From: CAXBNB01 sp965267535
GTDB taxonomy: Bacteria; Bacteroidota; Bacteroidia; Cytophagales; Cyclobacteriaceae
DNA: 64,000 nucleotides
Assembly: GCA_965267535.1 (NCBI GenBank)
Contig: OZ254082.1
Span: 4,712,001 to 4,776,000, forward strand
Reading direction: 5' to 3'
How positions within the stretch are numbered: position 1 is the first letter of the stretch; each line of letters begins with the position of its first letter. A model generated the notes under the pieces. That model was not told where the DNA came from. It saw only the letters and a list, made by a program, of their open reading frames with translations, and made no database searches. This document shows positions 1 to 7,266 of the stretch, in pieces. A program made the position numbers and the translations under genes.

Positions 1-995
1 TTGGTATCGGCTATGCCGCCCATGGGCTCAGCTGTACCCAGTAGCGCATGTCTGAAGGGTTTATGAGGGTTGTCTACGGCTTTGATCAACTGATCTGTCA
101 CTTCATGACCAAAGTACTTAGCCAATATGCTCAGCCCTGTAGCTTTTATATGTAGTTGCTCGGTTGTTTTACTGTTTTTAATCAGGTTTTTACATACTTT
201 CTCCACAGCATCCAGTTGCTGTTTCTGGCCTAGTCTGTCTGCATAGTGAGCCAAAGCCCCCACAGCATTCGTGGGCTCATAAGTATATTTTACTGCTTTA
301 GCTGCCCCAAGCAAAGTACCGATGGAAGAAGCATCCGCTATGTTAGCCAGTGCATACAATGCTGCTCGCTGAAGGTCTGCGTTGGCTCCTCCTACCAGCG
401 GAGTAATTGCCGCTACGGCTGCCGACACCTGCAATGTGCCCAGCCCCTTCACTACGGCCACCTGATTTGCTCCTGAGGCTGAAGGCAAAGCAGCTAACAA
501 AGCCTGTTCGGCTTTTGCTCCACCTATTGCTACGATCAGTTGCACAGCTGCCTGACCAAGTCGATCATCCTGTAGGTATTCTGCTGCTGCGAGTACACTC
601 GGTTCTCCTCCTATTAGTTTGAGTTGGTGTATAAAAAAAGCTTTTACTTCTTTGTCTTTTACTCCATCCAGAGCTTGCAAAAAAACCTGCTCTACCAGAG
701 TGACGGCTTCTTGAGAGTTGTCGTGACTCAGATAACGCACCAGGCCATTGAGTGCAAAGCGTACAGCCGTATCGTCTCCTGTTCCGGGCGGTATCACTTT
801 GCCTGCAAACAATGAAAGTCCGTCTTTTCCCAGACTTACCATTTCGTTCATTAGCCGGTTTCTATGAGGCAAATCGTCTGTTGGCATCTGGGCTAAAATA
901 TCAGCCACTTTGGTATCTATGGTGCGCACGTCCTGTGCCACAGCATGTAGCGATACCATACATGCGGTAAGTATATATATCAGTTTTGTTTTCAT
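1..995 (-). CDS. HEAT-repeat secreted protein, 3' end outside the window (partial)
   Basis: Reading the minus strand from an ATG at 995 gives an open frame of about 331 codons that runs off the left edge without a stop. It begins with a signal peptide (MKTKLIYILTACMVSLHAVAQ). After that come alpha-helical repeats rich in Ala, Leu and Gly of the HEAT / PBS-lyase type, for example around 'GQAAVQLIVAIGG' and 'LQRAALYALANIADA'. HEAT repeats bind other proteins and are not themselves catalytic. In Bacteroidota such N-terminal repeats often precede a DUF1080 (3-keto-disaccharide hydrolase) domain, which would lie outside this window; that part is inference from family habit. The gene is about 65 bp downstream of the Gfo/Idh/MocA gene on the same strand, fitting a carbohydrate-breakdown operon. 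The frame, signal peptide and repeat character are solid; the exact function is not. Confidence 0.8.
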   Translation of the reverse strand, partial: MKTKLIYILTACMVSLHAVAQDVRTIDTKVADILAQMPTDDLPHRNRLMNEMVSLGKDGLSLFAGKVIPPGTGDDTAVRFALNGLVRYLSHDNSQEAVTLVEQVFLQALDGVKDKEVKAFFIHQLKLIGGEPSVLAAAEYLQDDRLGQAAVQLIVAIGGAKAEQALLAALPSASGANQVAVVKGLGTLQVSAAVAAITPLVGGANADLQRAALYALANIADASSIGTLLGAAKAVKYTYEPTNAVGALAHYADRLGQKQQLDAVEKVCKNLIKNSKTTEQLHIKATGLSILAKYFGHEVTDQLIKAVDNPHKPFRHALLGTAEPMGGIADT

Positions 996-1061
996 TCTAT
1001 TTTTTTAGTTTGATGTCAATTGCATCGTATACATATATCGTCTTGTAGTGTAGGCAATGGC

Positions 1062-2336
1062 TTAAAATGTCCAGGGCCCTCTCATCGGCTGATCGAGCAG
1101 CCTGTTTGCTGCGTCATCGTCGATGAATTGTTGTTTTTCGGGATCAAACTGCAACGAACGTCCCAGCCTTAGGGCAATCACTCCCATATTGACCATGGTA
1201 CAGGACCTGTGGCCGTTCATTTCGTTGAGTGCAAATTTTTGACGGGTGCGTACAGAATCAGAAAATGTAGTAATCTGAGGTTCGGGATCGGGTAAAGTTT
1301 CAGCCAGTTTTCTTATGTCTTTGATGTCTGACTTGAAGCCCCGGAATATCTTACCATGTGGTCCTTCTATGTATGCTGCGTCTTTGTCTTTGTTTTCTCC
1401 ATCGAGAATAATCTTGCAGCCATCCGCATAGGTAAACTCTATTCTTCTCCATGAGCCTACTGCATCGTGGTGCTGCTGAGGTGCATCTACATCCACTCTT
1501 ACCGGGCTGGTGTTGTCTTTGCCCAGCATATATTGTACTGGGTCGAGGTAATGTTGCCCCATGTCTCCCAGTCCTCCTCCGTCATAGTCCCAGTATCCTC
1601 TAAATTTAGAATGTACCCTCTCAGGGTTGTACGGCTTGTAGGGTGCCGGCCCCAGCCACATATCATAATCGAGATTTTCGGGCACAGGCATAGGCGCCAG
1701 GTTTGTTTTTCCACTCCAGTAAAACTTCCAGTTGTAGCCGGTAATACCACTTACGGTCACCTTCAGAGGCCATCCAAGCACCCCACTGTCTACTACTTTT
1801 TTCAGGGGCTTTACATCGGTACCCAACCCATAAAAGGTGCTTTTAAACCTAAACCAGGTGTTGAGTCGAAACATTCTGCCATGCTTATTTACTTCTTCTA
1901 CTACACGCTTTCCTTCTCCTATGGTCCTTGTCATTGGTTTTTCACACCATATATCTTTACCGGCCCGTGCTGCCTCTGCAGCCATCAGTCCATGCCAGTG
2001 GGGAGGTGTGGCGATATGCACTATGTCAATGTCGGGCTGTTGCAGGAGTTCGCGGTAGTCGGTATACGTACGAATGTCGTTGCTACCTGCTGCTGCCAGT
2101 GCTTTTTTGATGTGGTTTGTGTCTACGTCACAAACGGCTACCAGCTTGGTGCCTTCATAGGCTATGTGCCCACGCCCCATACCACCTACACCTATTATGG
2201 CTTTAGTCAATTGATCACTGGGAGCCATGTAACCTGCCCCTCCAATTACATGTCGGGGAACGATCGTAACCCCGGCCAGAGCTACCGCCGAGGTTTTGAG
2301 AAAGTTCCTCCTGGAATTTCCTGATTGCTTATTCAT
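1062..2336 (-). CDS. Gfo/Idh/MocA-family NAD(P)-dependent oxidoreductase with Tat signal
   Basis: This is a 424-residue oxidoreductase of the Gfo/Idh/MocA family, which oxidises or reduces sugars and inositols with bound NAD(P). The N-terminus has a twin-arginine motif (SRRNFLK, Arg at residues 9-10) followed by a hydrophobic stretch, so it is probably exported folded to the periplasm. The Rossmann glycines (GVGGMGRGHIA) follow at about residue 50, then the family hallmark EKP (CEKPMTRT) and a C-terminal substrate domain containing GGGLGDMGQHYLDP. The frame can be extended to a TTG at 2357, but the ATG at 2336 places the Tat signal at the usual distance and is preferred. It lies between the sulfatase and the HEAT-repeat gene on the same strand, so a role in secreted sugar catabolism is likely; the substrate cannot be read from sequence. 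Confidence 0.9.
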   Translation of the reverse strand: MNKQSGNSRRNFLKTSAVALAGVTIVPRHVIGGAGYMAPSDQLTKAIIGVGGMGRGHIAYEGTKLVAVCDVDTNHIKKALAAAGSNDIRTYTDYRELLQQPDIDIVHIATPPHWHGLMAAEAARAGKDIWCEKPMTRTIGEGKRVVEEVNKHGRMFRLNTWFRFKSTFYGLGTDVKPLKKVVDSGVLGWPLKVTVSGITGYNWKFYWSGKTNLAPMPVPENLDYDMWLGPAPYKPYNPERVHSKFRGYWDYDGGGLGDMGQHYLDPVQYMLGKDNTSPVRVDVDAPQQHHDAVGSWRRIEFTYADGCKIILDGENKDKDAAYIEGPHGKIFRGFKSDIKDIRKLAETLPDPEPQITTFSDSVRTRQKFALNEMNGHRSCTMVNMGVIALRLGRSLQFDPEKQQFIDDDAANRLLDQPMRGPWTF

Positions 2337-2433
2337 ATAGTTATTAATTAATTTCAAATAAGCTAATCTAACCTCGCAGGGAGTAATTGAGGGGGTAATA
2401 AATCGGGTAACTCAGCGGAAAAAAGGAAATATC

Positions 2434-3831
2434 TTAACGGGTAACGTTTTCGTAAGCGTTCATTTCCTGTTCCCAATTTTGCAAAAGCAGCTTCATTCTA
2501 TCTGCCTGTGCTGAGTGCTGCTCCAGCAGGTTTTCATTCTCTTCTACATCTTTTTTCAGGTCAAAGAGATATTCGCCTTCGGGAGTTACCTGATACTTCC
2601 ACTTTCCTAAGCGTACTGCTTTTTTGTTTTTGCCATAGCGCCAAAACAACGGCCTGTCCGAAAACGCATCTGAGCTGCCTCCTGACAACAGTGGCCAAAA
2701 ACTGCTCCCATCCGGCGCGTTAGTAGTCTGTAATTTGTTGCCATAAATGATTTCCTGCACTGTAGGCATTACATCCATGGTCATAAGCGTATGATCCAGT
2801 ATGCCCGGTTTAATTTTTCCCTTCCAATAGACTATAGCCGGTACTCTATGACCTCCTTCCCACACATTTCCTTTGTATCCTCTTAGCGGGGCATTGGTCC
2901 CGGGCTTGGTAGCGCCATTGTCAGAGCAAAAAAAGATCAATGTGTTTTCCAACAAGCCCAGTTGGTCGAGGTGACTTACCATATGGCCAATGCCCTCATC
3001 CATAGCCTCCACCATTTCTTTATATGCCCTGGGCTTATCCTTTACAGATCCTCTTACATCAAATTTTCCTTTTACGGTTCTGTCTGCCGGGTCGTTTCTC
3101 CCCTGAAACGGGTAGTGTGGTGCTTCGTGAGCCACATACAACAAAAAGGGATGGTTTTGATTTTTTGAAATAAAATCCACCGACTGACGGGTAATCAAAT
3201 CTGTACTATATCCCTCCTCCTGAATGGTCTGCTTGTTTTCCCACCAATCGTAATGCCCCTCCTGATCGATATGCGAATGATAGTCAATATTGCCACTCAC
3301 AAACCCTTTGAAGTAATCAAAGCCATTGTTTATGGGAGAAAAAAGGGTGTCGTACCCCAGATGCCACTTACCTACGAGCCCTGTCTTATAGCCCTGTTTT
3401 TTTACCCAATGGGCGATAGTAGGCACATTGCCTAAGCCGGTATGGCGGTGATTTTTGGCTGTAACCACACCTTCTATACCTGCGCGCTGCTGATAGCCTC
3501 CCGTCAGTAGTGCTGCACGAGTAGGACTACATACTACTCCGTTTGAATGAAAATCGGTGAACCTTACTCCTTCGCTCGCCAGCTTATCCAGTGCTGGTGT
3601 GTGATTTACGACACTGCCATAGCTCCCCAGGTCTCCATAGCCCAGGTCATCGGCCATTATGATAATCACATTGGGAGGTTTTGCTTTTTGAGATAGAGTG
3701 CTACACCCCACTATCTGAACAAGTATAAAAAACGCTATGAATGGTATAAGGGTACGGTTCAATGCTATCGTATTTGGTAAAACCTTAAATATACTGAGCA
3801 AAGAATAAATGCAAAGACCAATGCATGGCAT
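2434..3831 (-). CDS. Sulfatase (arylsulfatase-type, S1 family), lipoprotein
   Basis: A type I sulfatase that hydrolyses sulfate esters, probably from polysaccharides, at the cell surface or periplasm. The start of the alkaline-phosphatase-like fold is clear (PPNVIIIMADDLGYGDLG). The formylglycine site is CSPTR at 3517-3531, whose Cys is converted to formylglycine by a maturase. Further conserved parts are GKWHLGY and FFCSDNG. The start is uncertain. The frame is open to 3990 inside cysH. The ATG at 3831 lies directly against the U-tract of the cysH terminator. A TTG at 3762 gives a compact lipoprotein signal (NRTLIPFIAFFILVQIVGC) of about 442 residues and may be the true start. The neighbouring MocA and HEAT genes suggest breakdown of a sulfated glycan. 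Confidence 0.88.
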   Translation of the reverse strand: MPCIGLCIYSLLSIFKVLPNTIALNRTLIPFIAFFILVQIVGCSTLSQKAKPPNVIIIMADDLGYGDLGSYGSVVNHTPALDKLASEGVRFTDFHSNGVVCSPTRAALLTGGYQQRAGIEGVVTAKNHRHTGLGNVPTIAHWVKKQGYKTGLVGKWHLGYDTLFSPINNGFDYFKGFVSGNIDYHSHIDQEGHYDWWENKQTIQEEGYSTDLITRQSVDFISKNQNHPFLLYVAHEAPHYPFQGRNDPADRTVKGKFDVRGSVKDKPRAYKEMVEAMDEGIGHMVSHLDQLGLLENTLIFFCSDNGATKPGTNAPLRGYKGNVWEGGHRVPAIVYWKGKIKPGILDHTLMTMDVMPTVQEIIYGNKLQTTNAPDGSSFWPLLSGGSSDAFSDRPLFWRYGKNKKAVRLGKWKYQVTPEGEYLFDLKKDVEENENLLEQHSAQADRMKLLLQNWEQEMNAYENVTR

Positions 3832-3832
3832 A

Positions 3833-3870
3833 AAAAAAATACCGGATAAGTTTCCGGTATTTTTTTCTGT
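3833..3870 (-). terminator. Intrinsic terminator after cysH (works in both directions)
   Basis: A hairpin with stem ATACCGGA / TCCGGTAT, loop near 3850, is flanked by an A-run on one side and a T-run on the other, so it can terminate in either direction. It lies about 40 bp beyond the cysH stop and just ahead of the sulfatase ATG at 3831. It separates cysH transcription from the sulfatase gene. Confidence 0.75.
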
Positions 3871-3907
3871 TATAAAACGTTTTTTTAGTAGATCTTGCTT
3901 TTCCGGA

Positions 3908-4642
3908 TTACAGATGAAGCCCGCATTCTGTTTTGGGGCTGTTGTTCCACCGGCCTGATCTGCCCTTGCCGGGCACAGTACAGTGCTCACACCCGATAGA
4001 AAAGTAACCTTTTTCTACCAGCGGATGAAACGGCAGGTTATGATCTTTGATATAGGCTTCACGCTCTTCCTGAGTTACATCCAGCAGTGGATAAAACTTC
4101 ACTATGCCATTGCGATCCTCGAAGATATCCAGTGTAGCCCGGTGATCGCTTTGCCATTCCATGAGGCCGGATACCCATATCTTGTAGTTGTCTTTTATTT
4201 CGTTGAGCGGTTCTACTTTATTGATAGAGCAACAAAAGTCAGGATCCTTTTTCCAGGTTTGTTCTTTGGTAGTAAAGTCATGTTTCCATTGCTCGGCACG
4301 AATGCTTTCCACATTGAGCCCATAGAGCTTTGTCAGCTTTTCTTTGTACTCGAGGGTTTCTCTAAAATGGTATCCCGTATCGATAAAGTAAATTACCTGA
4401 CTGGGATTGACCTGAGAAAATACCCTGAGCAAAAAAGCTGAGGTAGCGGCAAAGGAAGAAGTAAGCATGACGTCTTTTTGATCGAAATCCTCGTATAGAG
4501 CTGCTATACGTTCTTCGATCGAGAGCGAATGATACTTTTCGTTTAGCAACTTGATGTGTTCAGCCCTGGTTTTGGGGTTGTCCAAATCAAATTGTACGCT
4601 CGTAGTTGCCTGTTCTTGTGATTCTGCTTTTTCAGCCTCCAT
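3908..4642 (-). CDS. cysH: Adenylylsulfate (APS) / PAPS reductase, iron-sulfur type
   Basis: Reduces activated sulfate to sulfite in assimilatory sulfur metabolism in the cytoplasm, using thioredoxin. The 244-residue protein has the sulfonucleotide-binding core (LTSSFAATSAFLL, YFIDTGYHF). It also has the two cysteine pairs typical of the 4Fe-4S APS-reductase branch: DFCCSINK in the middle and IGCEHC near the end. The catalytic cysteine tail is ECGLHL. The cysteine pairs argue for APS rather than PAPS as substrate; this is family knowledge. The ATG at 4642 (MEAEKAESQ) is preferred over a TTG at 4654. Upstream lies a full SAM-I riboswitch with its own promoter and terminator, so expression should fall when S-adenosylmethionine is plentiful. 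An intrinsic terminator follows the gene. Confidence 0.95.
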   Translation of the reverse strand: MEAEKAESQEQATTSVQFDLDNPKTRAEHIKLLNEKYHSLSIEERIAALYEDFDQKDVMLTSSFAATSAFLLRVFSQVNPSQVIYFIDTGYHFRETLEYKEKLTKLYGLNVESIRAEQWKHDFTTKEQTWKKDPDFCCSINKVEPLNEIKDNYKIWVSGLMEWQSDHRATLDIFEDRNGIVKFYPLLDVTQEEREAYIKDHNLPFHPLVEKGYFSIGCEHCTVPGKGRSGRWNNSPKTECGLHL

Positions 4643-4765
4643 GTTTGGTATCAATTAGATTTAATATTGATGGTCTTACGTAAAAGACTCTTTACGGATT
4701 TCGTTTTTTTATCCTATTGGTTTCAATGTCATTTTATATCCTCTATATCCTAAAAGACGGTAAAT

Positions 4766-4797
4766 AAAAAAGCCTCTCCCGACAAGTCGAAAGAGGC
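4766..4797 (-). terminator. Riboswitch expression-platform terminator
   Basis: On the minus strand GCCTCT and AGAGGC pair around an inner CGAC/GTCG stem and are followed by six T residues. It lies between the SAM-I aptamer and cysH, where a SAM-stabilised terminator is expected. Confidence 0.8.
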
Positions 4798-4831
4798 ATG
4801 TATTGTTTTTTAAAATAAATATCCCTTTTGA

Positions 4832-4958
4832 CTTATCTACTCCCAACAATTTCTCCCCTCTGCAGGATCGAAACGGGACAGGATTTAGCACCTTTTCTCT
4901 ATACGCGAGAAGGTTGCCAAGGCTTCAAAGGGCCATTCCCTCCACCTTTCTTGATAAG
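4832..4958 (-). promoter_or_regulatory. SAM-I (S-box) riboswitch upstream of cysH
   Basis: The minus strand carries the S-box core almost letter for letter. P1 is CTTATC at the 5' end, pairing with GATAAG at 4832-4837. The conserved blocks AAGAAAGGTGGAGGGA, TGGCCC, TGAAGCC and GGCAACC follow, then AAGGTGCTAAATCC in the distal part. The element binds S-adenosylmethionine and typically promotes premature termination when SAM is high. It is followed at 4766-4797 by a terminator hairpin and then by cysH, so it acts as an OFF switch on sulfate reduction. A 60-codon open frame overlaps it by chance. Confidence 0.95.
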
Positions 4959-4981
4959 TATGTATGTTTAAGAACAAGTCG

Positions 4982-5013
4982 CAAAGCTAGAATAAATTCT
5001 GCTCTGCACCAAA
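4982..5013 (-). promoter_or_regulatory. Bacteroidota-type promoter for the riboswitch-cysH transcript
   Basis: On the minus strand TTTG (5010-5013) is separated by 20 bases from TAGCTTTG (4982-4989), matching the Bacteroidota -33 TTTG and -7 TAnnTTTG consensus. The predicted transcript would start near 4975, about 17 bases before the riboswitch P1 helix. Confidence 0.65.
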
Positions 5014-5017
5014 TCGC

Positions 5018-6319
5018 TTATCGAAAGCGCTTAAATATCACTTTAAGCAGCTCTTTTACCTCATCGGAGTTCATATCCCAATCGTACTCCTTAGAGTATT
5101 TTTGTACGAGCAGCTCTACCGAATCGTCAAAGGAATTGCTGTTTTCTATTTCTTCCAGCGCATCATTATACGCTTTTGGGTCATTGTCAAACAAGTCATT
5201 GATAAACATGTAGCGCTGGTTTACGCTAATGTTTTTCTGTATCTCAGATATCTTACCACTCTCATGTGCCTCGGCTATTGATGCGGCAGGCTCCTTTCTC
5301 TCAAATCGCTGATTCAGCGTTGCTTTTTCTTCTACAAACTTCTCATTGACTGTAGTAGGCTGAGGTGACTGCACTGTAGCCTGTGCTGACCGGCTCATAG
5401 GAGAAAACTGATCATCCATATTTTCATGTTCTGACTCATCTTCATCTTTTTCGATCAATATACCTCCGTCTTCCTCGGCATCCTCCTGATCTATCTCTTC
5501 CAGATTGTCCTCTTCTATCACGATATCACCTATTTCTTCTTCCTCGTCAGACTCAGTCTCGATAACTATATCTTCGGCGGCAGGAGTTACCGGCTCGGGC
5601 TTTTCTTCTATTTCTGGCTCAGGCTCTATCTTTTTTACAGGCTCGGGTTCTGGCTCTGGTGTCGCTACGGGCTCCTCCTGCACCGGTTCAGGTTCTACAT
5701 CCAGTACTTCCAGTGGTAGTATTTCTGCAAAAGCTCTTTCACTCTCCAACACCTCATCAGCAGGCATCTGTTCTTTATTCATCACAAACTGCACTAAAGC
5801 CTTAATTTCATCGGTGGTAATAAATTGCGTACCTTCAGATTCTAGTTTTCCTACCAACTTGGTGTAAAGTTCTTTGCGCAACTTGATGTACTTAGACAAT
5901 CCTTTAAACCCCTGCACACGAGTAACATTGGGCAATGAAGAAAACTCCTGAATGAAAAATGTTTGAGGGCTGTACATCAAAGTGATTGTTTCCATCACTG
6001 CCCTTTCGAGTAGCGGCTTAAACGCCTCTTTTTTAATCAGAATATTTTTAGAAAGTGTGTTGACCAGTGTCTTGAGAGCCTCTTTTACTTCCGGGTTGGA
6101 GTAATCAAAAAATGGGCTTTGAAATTTCTTGGTCTCATCCTGCCACTGAAGAAAAAGCACTTTTAATACAAAAAAATTAACCTGCCTGATCGGGGTTACT
6201 TCCAGTATTTGCTGACCCGTTATGGTCTGATTTGAAGCAAAATGCTTTTCAATGATTTTTGAAGAAAATGATTTGCTATAACTTTCTGCTGCCTTTTGAT
6301 TTATTTTGTTGCCGACCAT
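5018..6319 (-). CDS. Protein of unknown function with long acidic Pro/Glu linker
   Basis: I do not recognise a named family. The 433-residue product has no signal peptide or membrane segment, so it is probably cytoplasmic. An N-terminal helical domain of about 200 residues is followed by a low-complexity linker, about residues 205-320, rich in Glu, Pro and Asp (EPEPEPVKKIEPEPEIEE, then ESDEEEEIGDIVIEED). The C-terminal helical module of about 75 residues (ISVNQRYMFINDLFDNDPKAYNDA) resembles a module I recall from other Bacteroidota hypothetical proteins, without an assigned role. The frame can extend to 6367, but that would overlap the divergent ferredoxin start at 6351, so the ATG at 6319 is preferred. 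The two genes then share an intergenic space of only 31 bp. Confidence 0.8.
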   Translation of the reverse strand: MVGNKINQKAAESYSKSFSSKIIEKHFASNQTITGQQILEVTPIRQVNFFVLKVLFLQWQDETKKFQSPFFDYSNPEVKEALKTLVNTLSKNILIKKEAFKPLLERAVMETITLMYSPQTFFIQEFSSLPNVTRVQGFKGLSKYIKLRKELYTKLVGKLESEGTQFITTDEIKALVQFVMNKEQMPADEVLESERAFAEILPLEVLDVEPEPVQEEPVATPEPEPEPVKKIEPEPEIEEKPEPVTPAAEDIVIETESDEEEEIGDIVIEEDNLEEIDQEDAEEDGGILIEKDEDESEHENMDDQFSPMSRSAQATVQSPQPTTVNEKFVEEKATLNQRFERKEPAASIAEAHESGKISEIQKNISVNQRYMFINDLFDNDPKAYNDALEEIENSNSFDDSVELLVQKYSKEYDWDMNSDEVKELLKVIFKRFR

Positions 6320-6350
6320 AATGTTTACTTGATTTGTAAAGTTATATAAT

Positions 6351-6674
6351 ATGCCGAAAATCGTCATAGAAAACCTTCATAAGAAGGAGATTTTCAATGA
6401 AAACGAAGAAAAAACGCTTCTTCATATAATCCACGAAAACAACATAGACTGGATGCATGCCTGCGGAGCAAAAGGACGCTGCACTACCTGCAAGGCGATA
6501 GTCACAAAAGGAATGGATGCTTTTTCTCCTCTTTCTTCTGTAGAGGAAAAATATAGACATGAGGGAAAACTATCAGCCAATGAGCGGCTCGCCTGCCAGT
6601 GCTACCTGCATGGAGATGCTTCGATCCGTGTAGACGATAAACATAAATTTATGCACGTAACCTATTCTGACTAA
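6351..6674 (+). CDS. 2Fe-2S ferredoxin, adrenodoxin-like
   Basis: A 107-residue plant/adrenodoxin-fold ferredoxin that carries one electron on a 2Fe-2S cluster in the cytoplasm. The ligand pattern is C-x5-C-x2-C (ACGAKGRCTTCKA) plus a fourth Cys late in the chain (ERLACQC). This is the standard arrangement for the family, and the length is normal. It diverges from the acidic-linker gene and ends 4 bp before tdk, so it may be cotranscribed with tdk, porZ and recO. Its redox partner cannot be inferred from the context. Confidence 0.9.
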   Translation: MPKIVIENLHKKEIFNENEEKTLLHIIHENNIDWMHACGAKGRCTTCKAIVTKGMDAFSPLSSVEEKYRHEGKLSANERLACQCYLHGDASIRVDDKHKFMHVTYSD

Positions 6675-6678
6675 GCCC

Positions 6679-7266
6679 ATGTTTGTAGAGCCACGTATCG
6701 ATACTTTTAAAGCAGGAAATGAACCGTCGGGATGGATAGAGGTAATCTGTGGTTCTATGTTTTCGGGAAAAACCGAAGAACTAATCAGACGAATGAACCG
6801 TGCACTGATCGCCAAACAAAAAGTTGAAATTTTCAAGCCTGCCATAGACACCCGGTATCACGATCGGGAGGTGGTATCCCACAATGAAAATTCCATTCGC
6901 TCTACCCCTGTGCAGTTTGCCAATGACATACTGCTTCTGGTAGGCAATAGCGATGTGGTAGGTATAGACGAAGCGCAGTTTTTTGATGATGAAATCCTGA
7001 GTGTATGCCGCAAACTAGCCAACAAAGGCAAACGGGTAATCGTAGCAGGACTGGACATGGACTTCAAAGGTGAGCCTTTTGGTCAAATGCCTGCATTGAT
7101 GGCTGTGGCTGAATTTGTAACTAAAGTACACGCTATTTGTATGCGGTGCGGAGGGGTAGCCTCTTACTCTTACCGGCTGGTCAATGCCGATAAAAAAGTA
7201 ATGCTGGGTGAAAAAGAAACCTACGAAGCGCGCTGCAGAAAATGTTTTTACGAAAAAAATAAATAA
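6679..7266 (+). CDS. tdk: Thymidine kinase, type II
   Basis: Phosphorylates thymidine to dTMP in the salvage pathway, using ATP. The 195-residue protein has the P-loop GSMFSGKT at residues 25-32, the Walker-B-like IDEAQFF, the lasso-region tyrosine region, and a zinc-binding set of cysteines (CMRCGG and CRKCF) as in the bacterial/human TK1 class. Its length is normal. It starts 4 bp after the ferredoxin stop, and its own stop codon directly abuts the TTG start of the PorZ-like gene, suggesting translational coupling. Confidence 0.96.
   Translation: MFVEPRIDTFKAGNEPSGWIEVICGSMFSGKTEELIRRMNRALIAKQKVEIFKPAIDTRYHDREVVSHNENSIRSTPVQFANDILLLVGNSDVVGIDEAQFFDDEILSVCRKLANKGKRVIVAGLDMDFKGEPFGQMPALMAVAEFVTKVHAICMRCGGVASYSYRLVNADKKVMLGEKETYEARCRKCFYEKNK

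Noticed and set aside
1467..2324. 285-codon open frame on the plus strand
   Set aside because: Lies wholly antisense to the well-supported MocA oxidoreductase; composition is Cys/His/Tyr-rich shadow sequence with no family pattern.
3983..4441. 152-codon open frame on the plus strand
   Set aside because: Antisense to cysH; no recognisable pattern.
4709..4891. 60-codon minus-strand frame before cysH
   Set aside because: Overlaps the SAM-I riboswitch and terminator, whose RNA signature explains the conservation.
5607..5700. Repeated Glu-Pro codons as a possible tandem DNA repeat
   Set aside because: The units are irregular and explained by the protein's acidic linker.
5505..5867. 120-codon Ser/Gly-rich frame on the plus strand
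   Set aside because: Mirror of the acidic Pro/Glu linker on the other strand; low complexity only.
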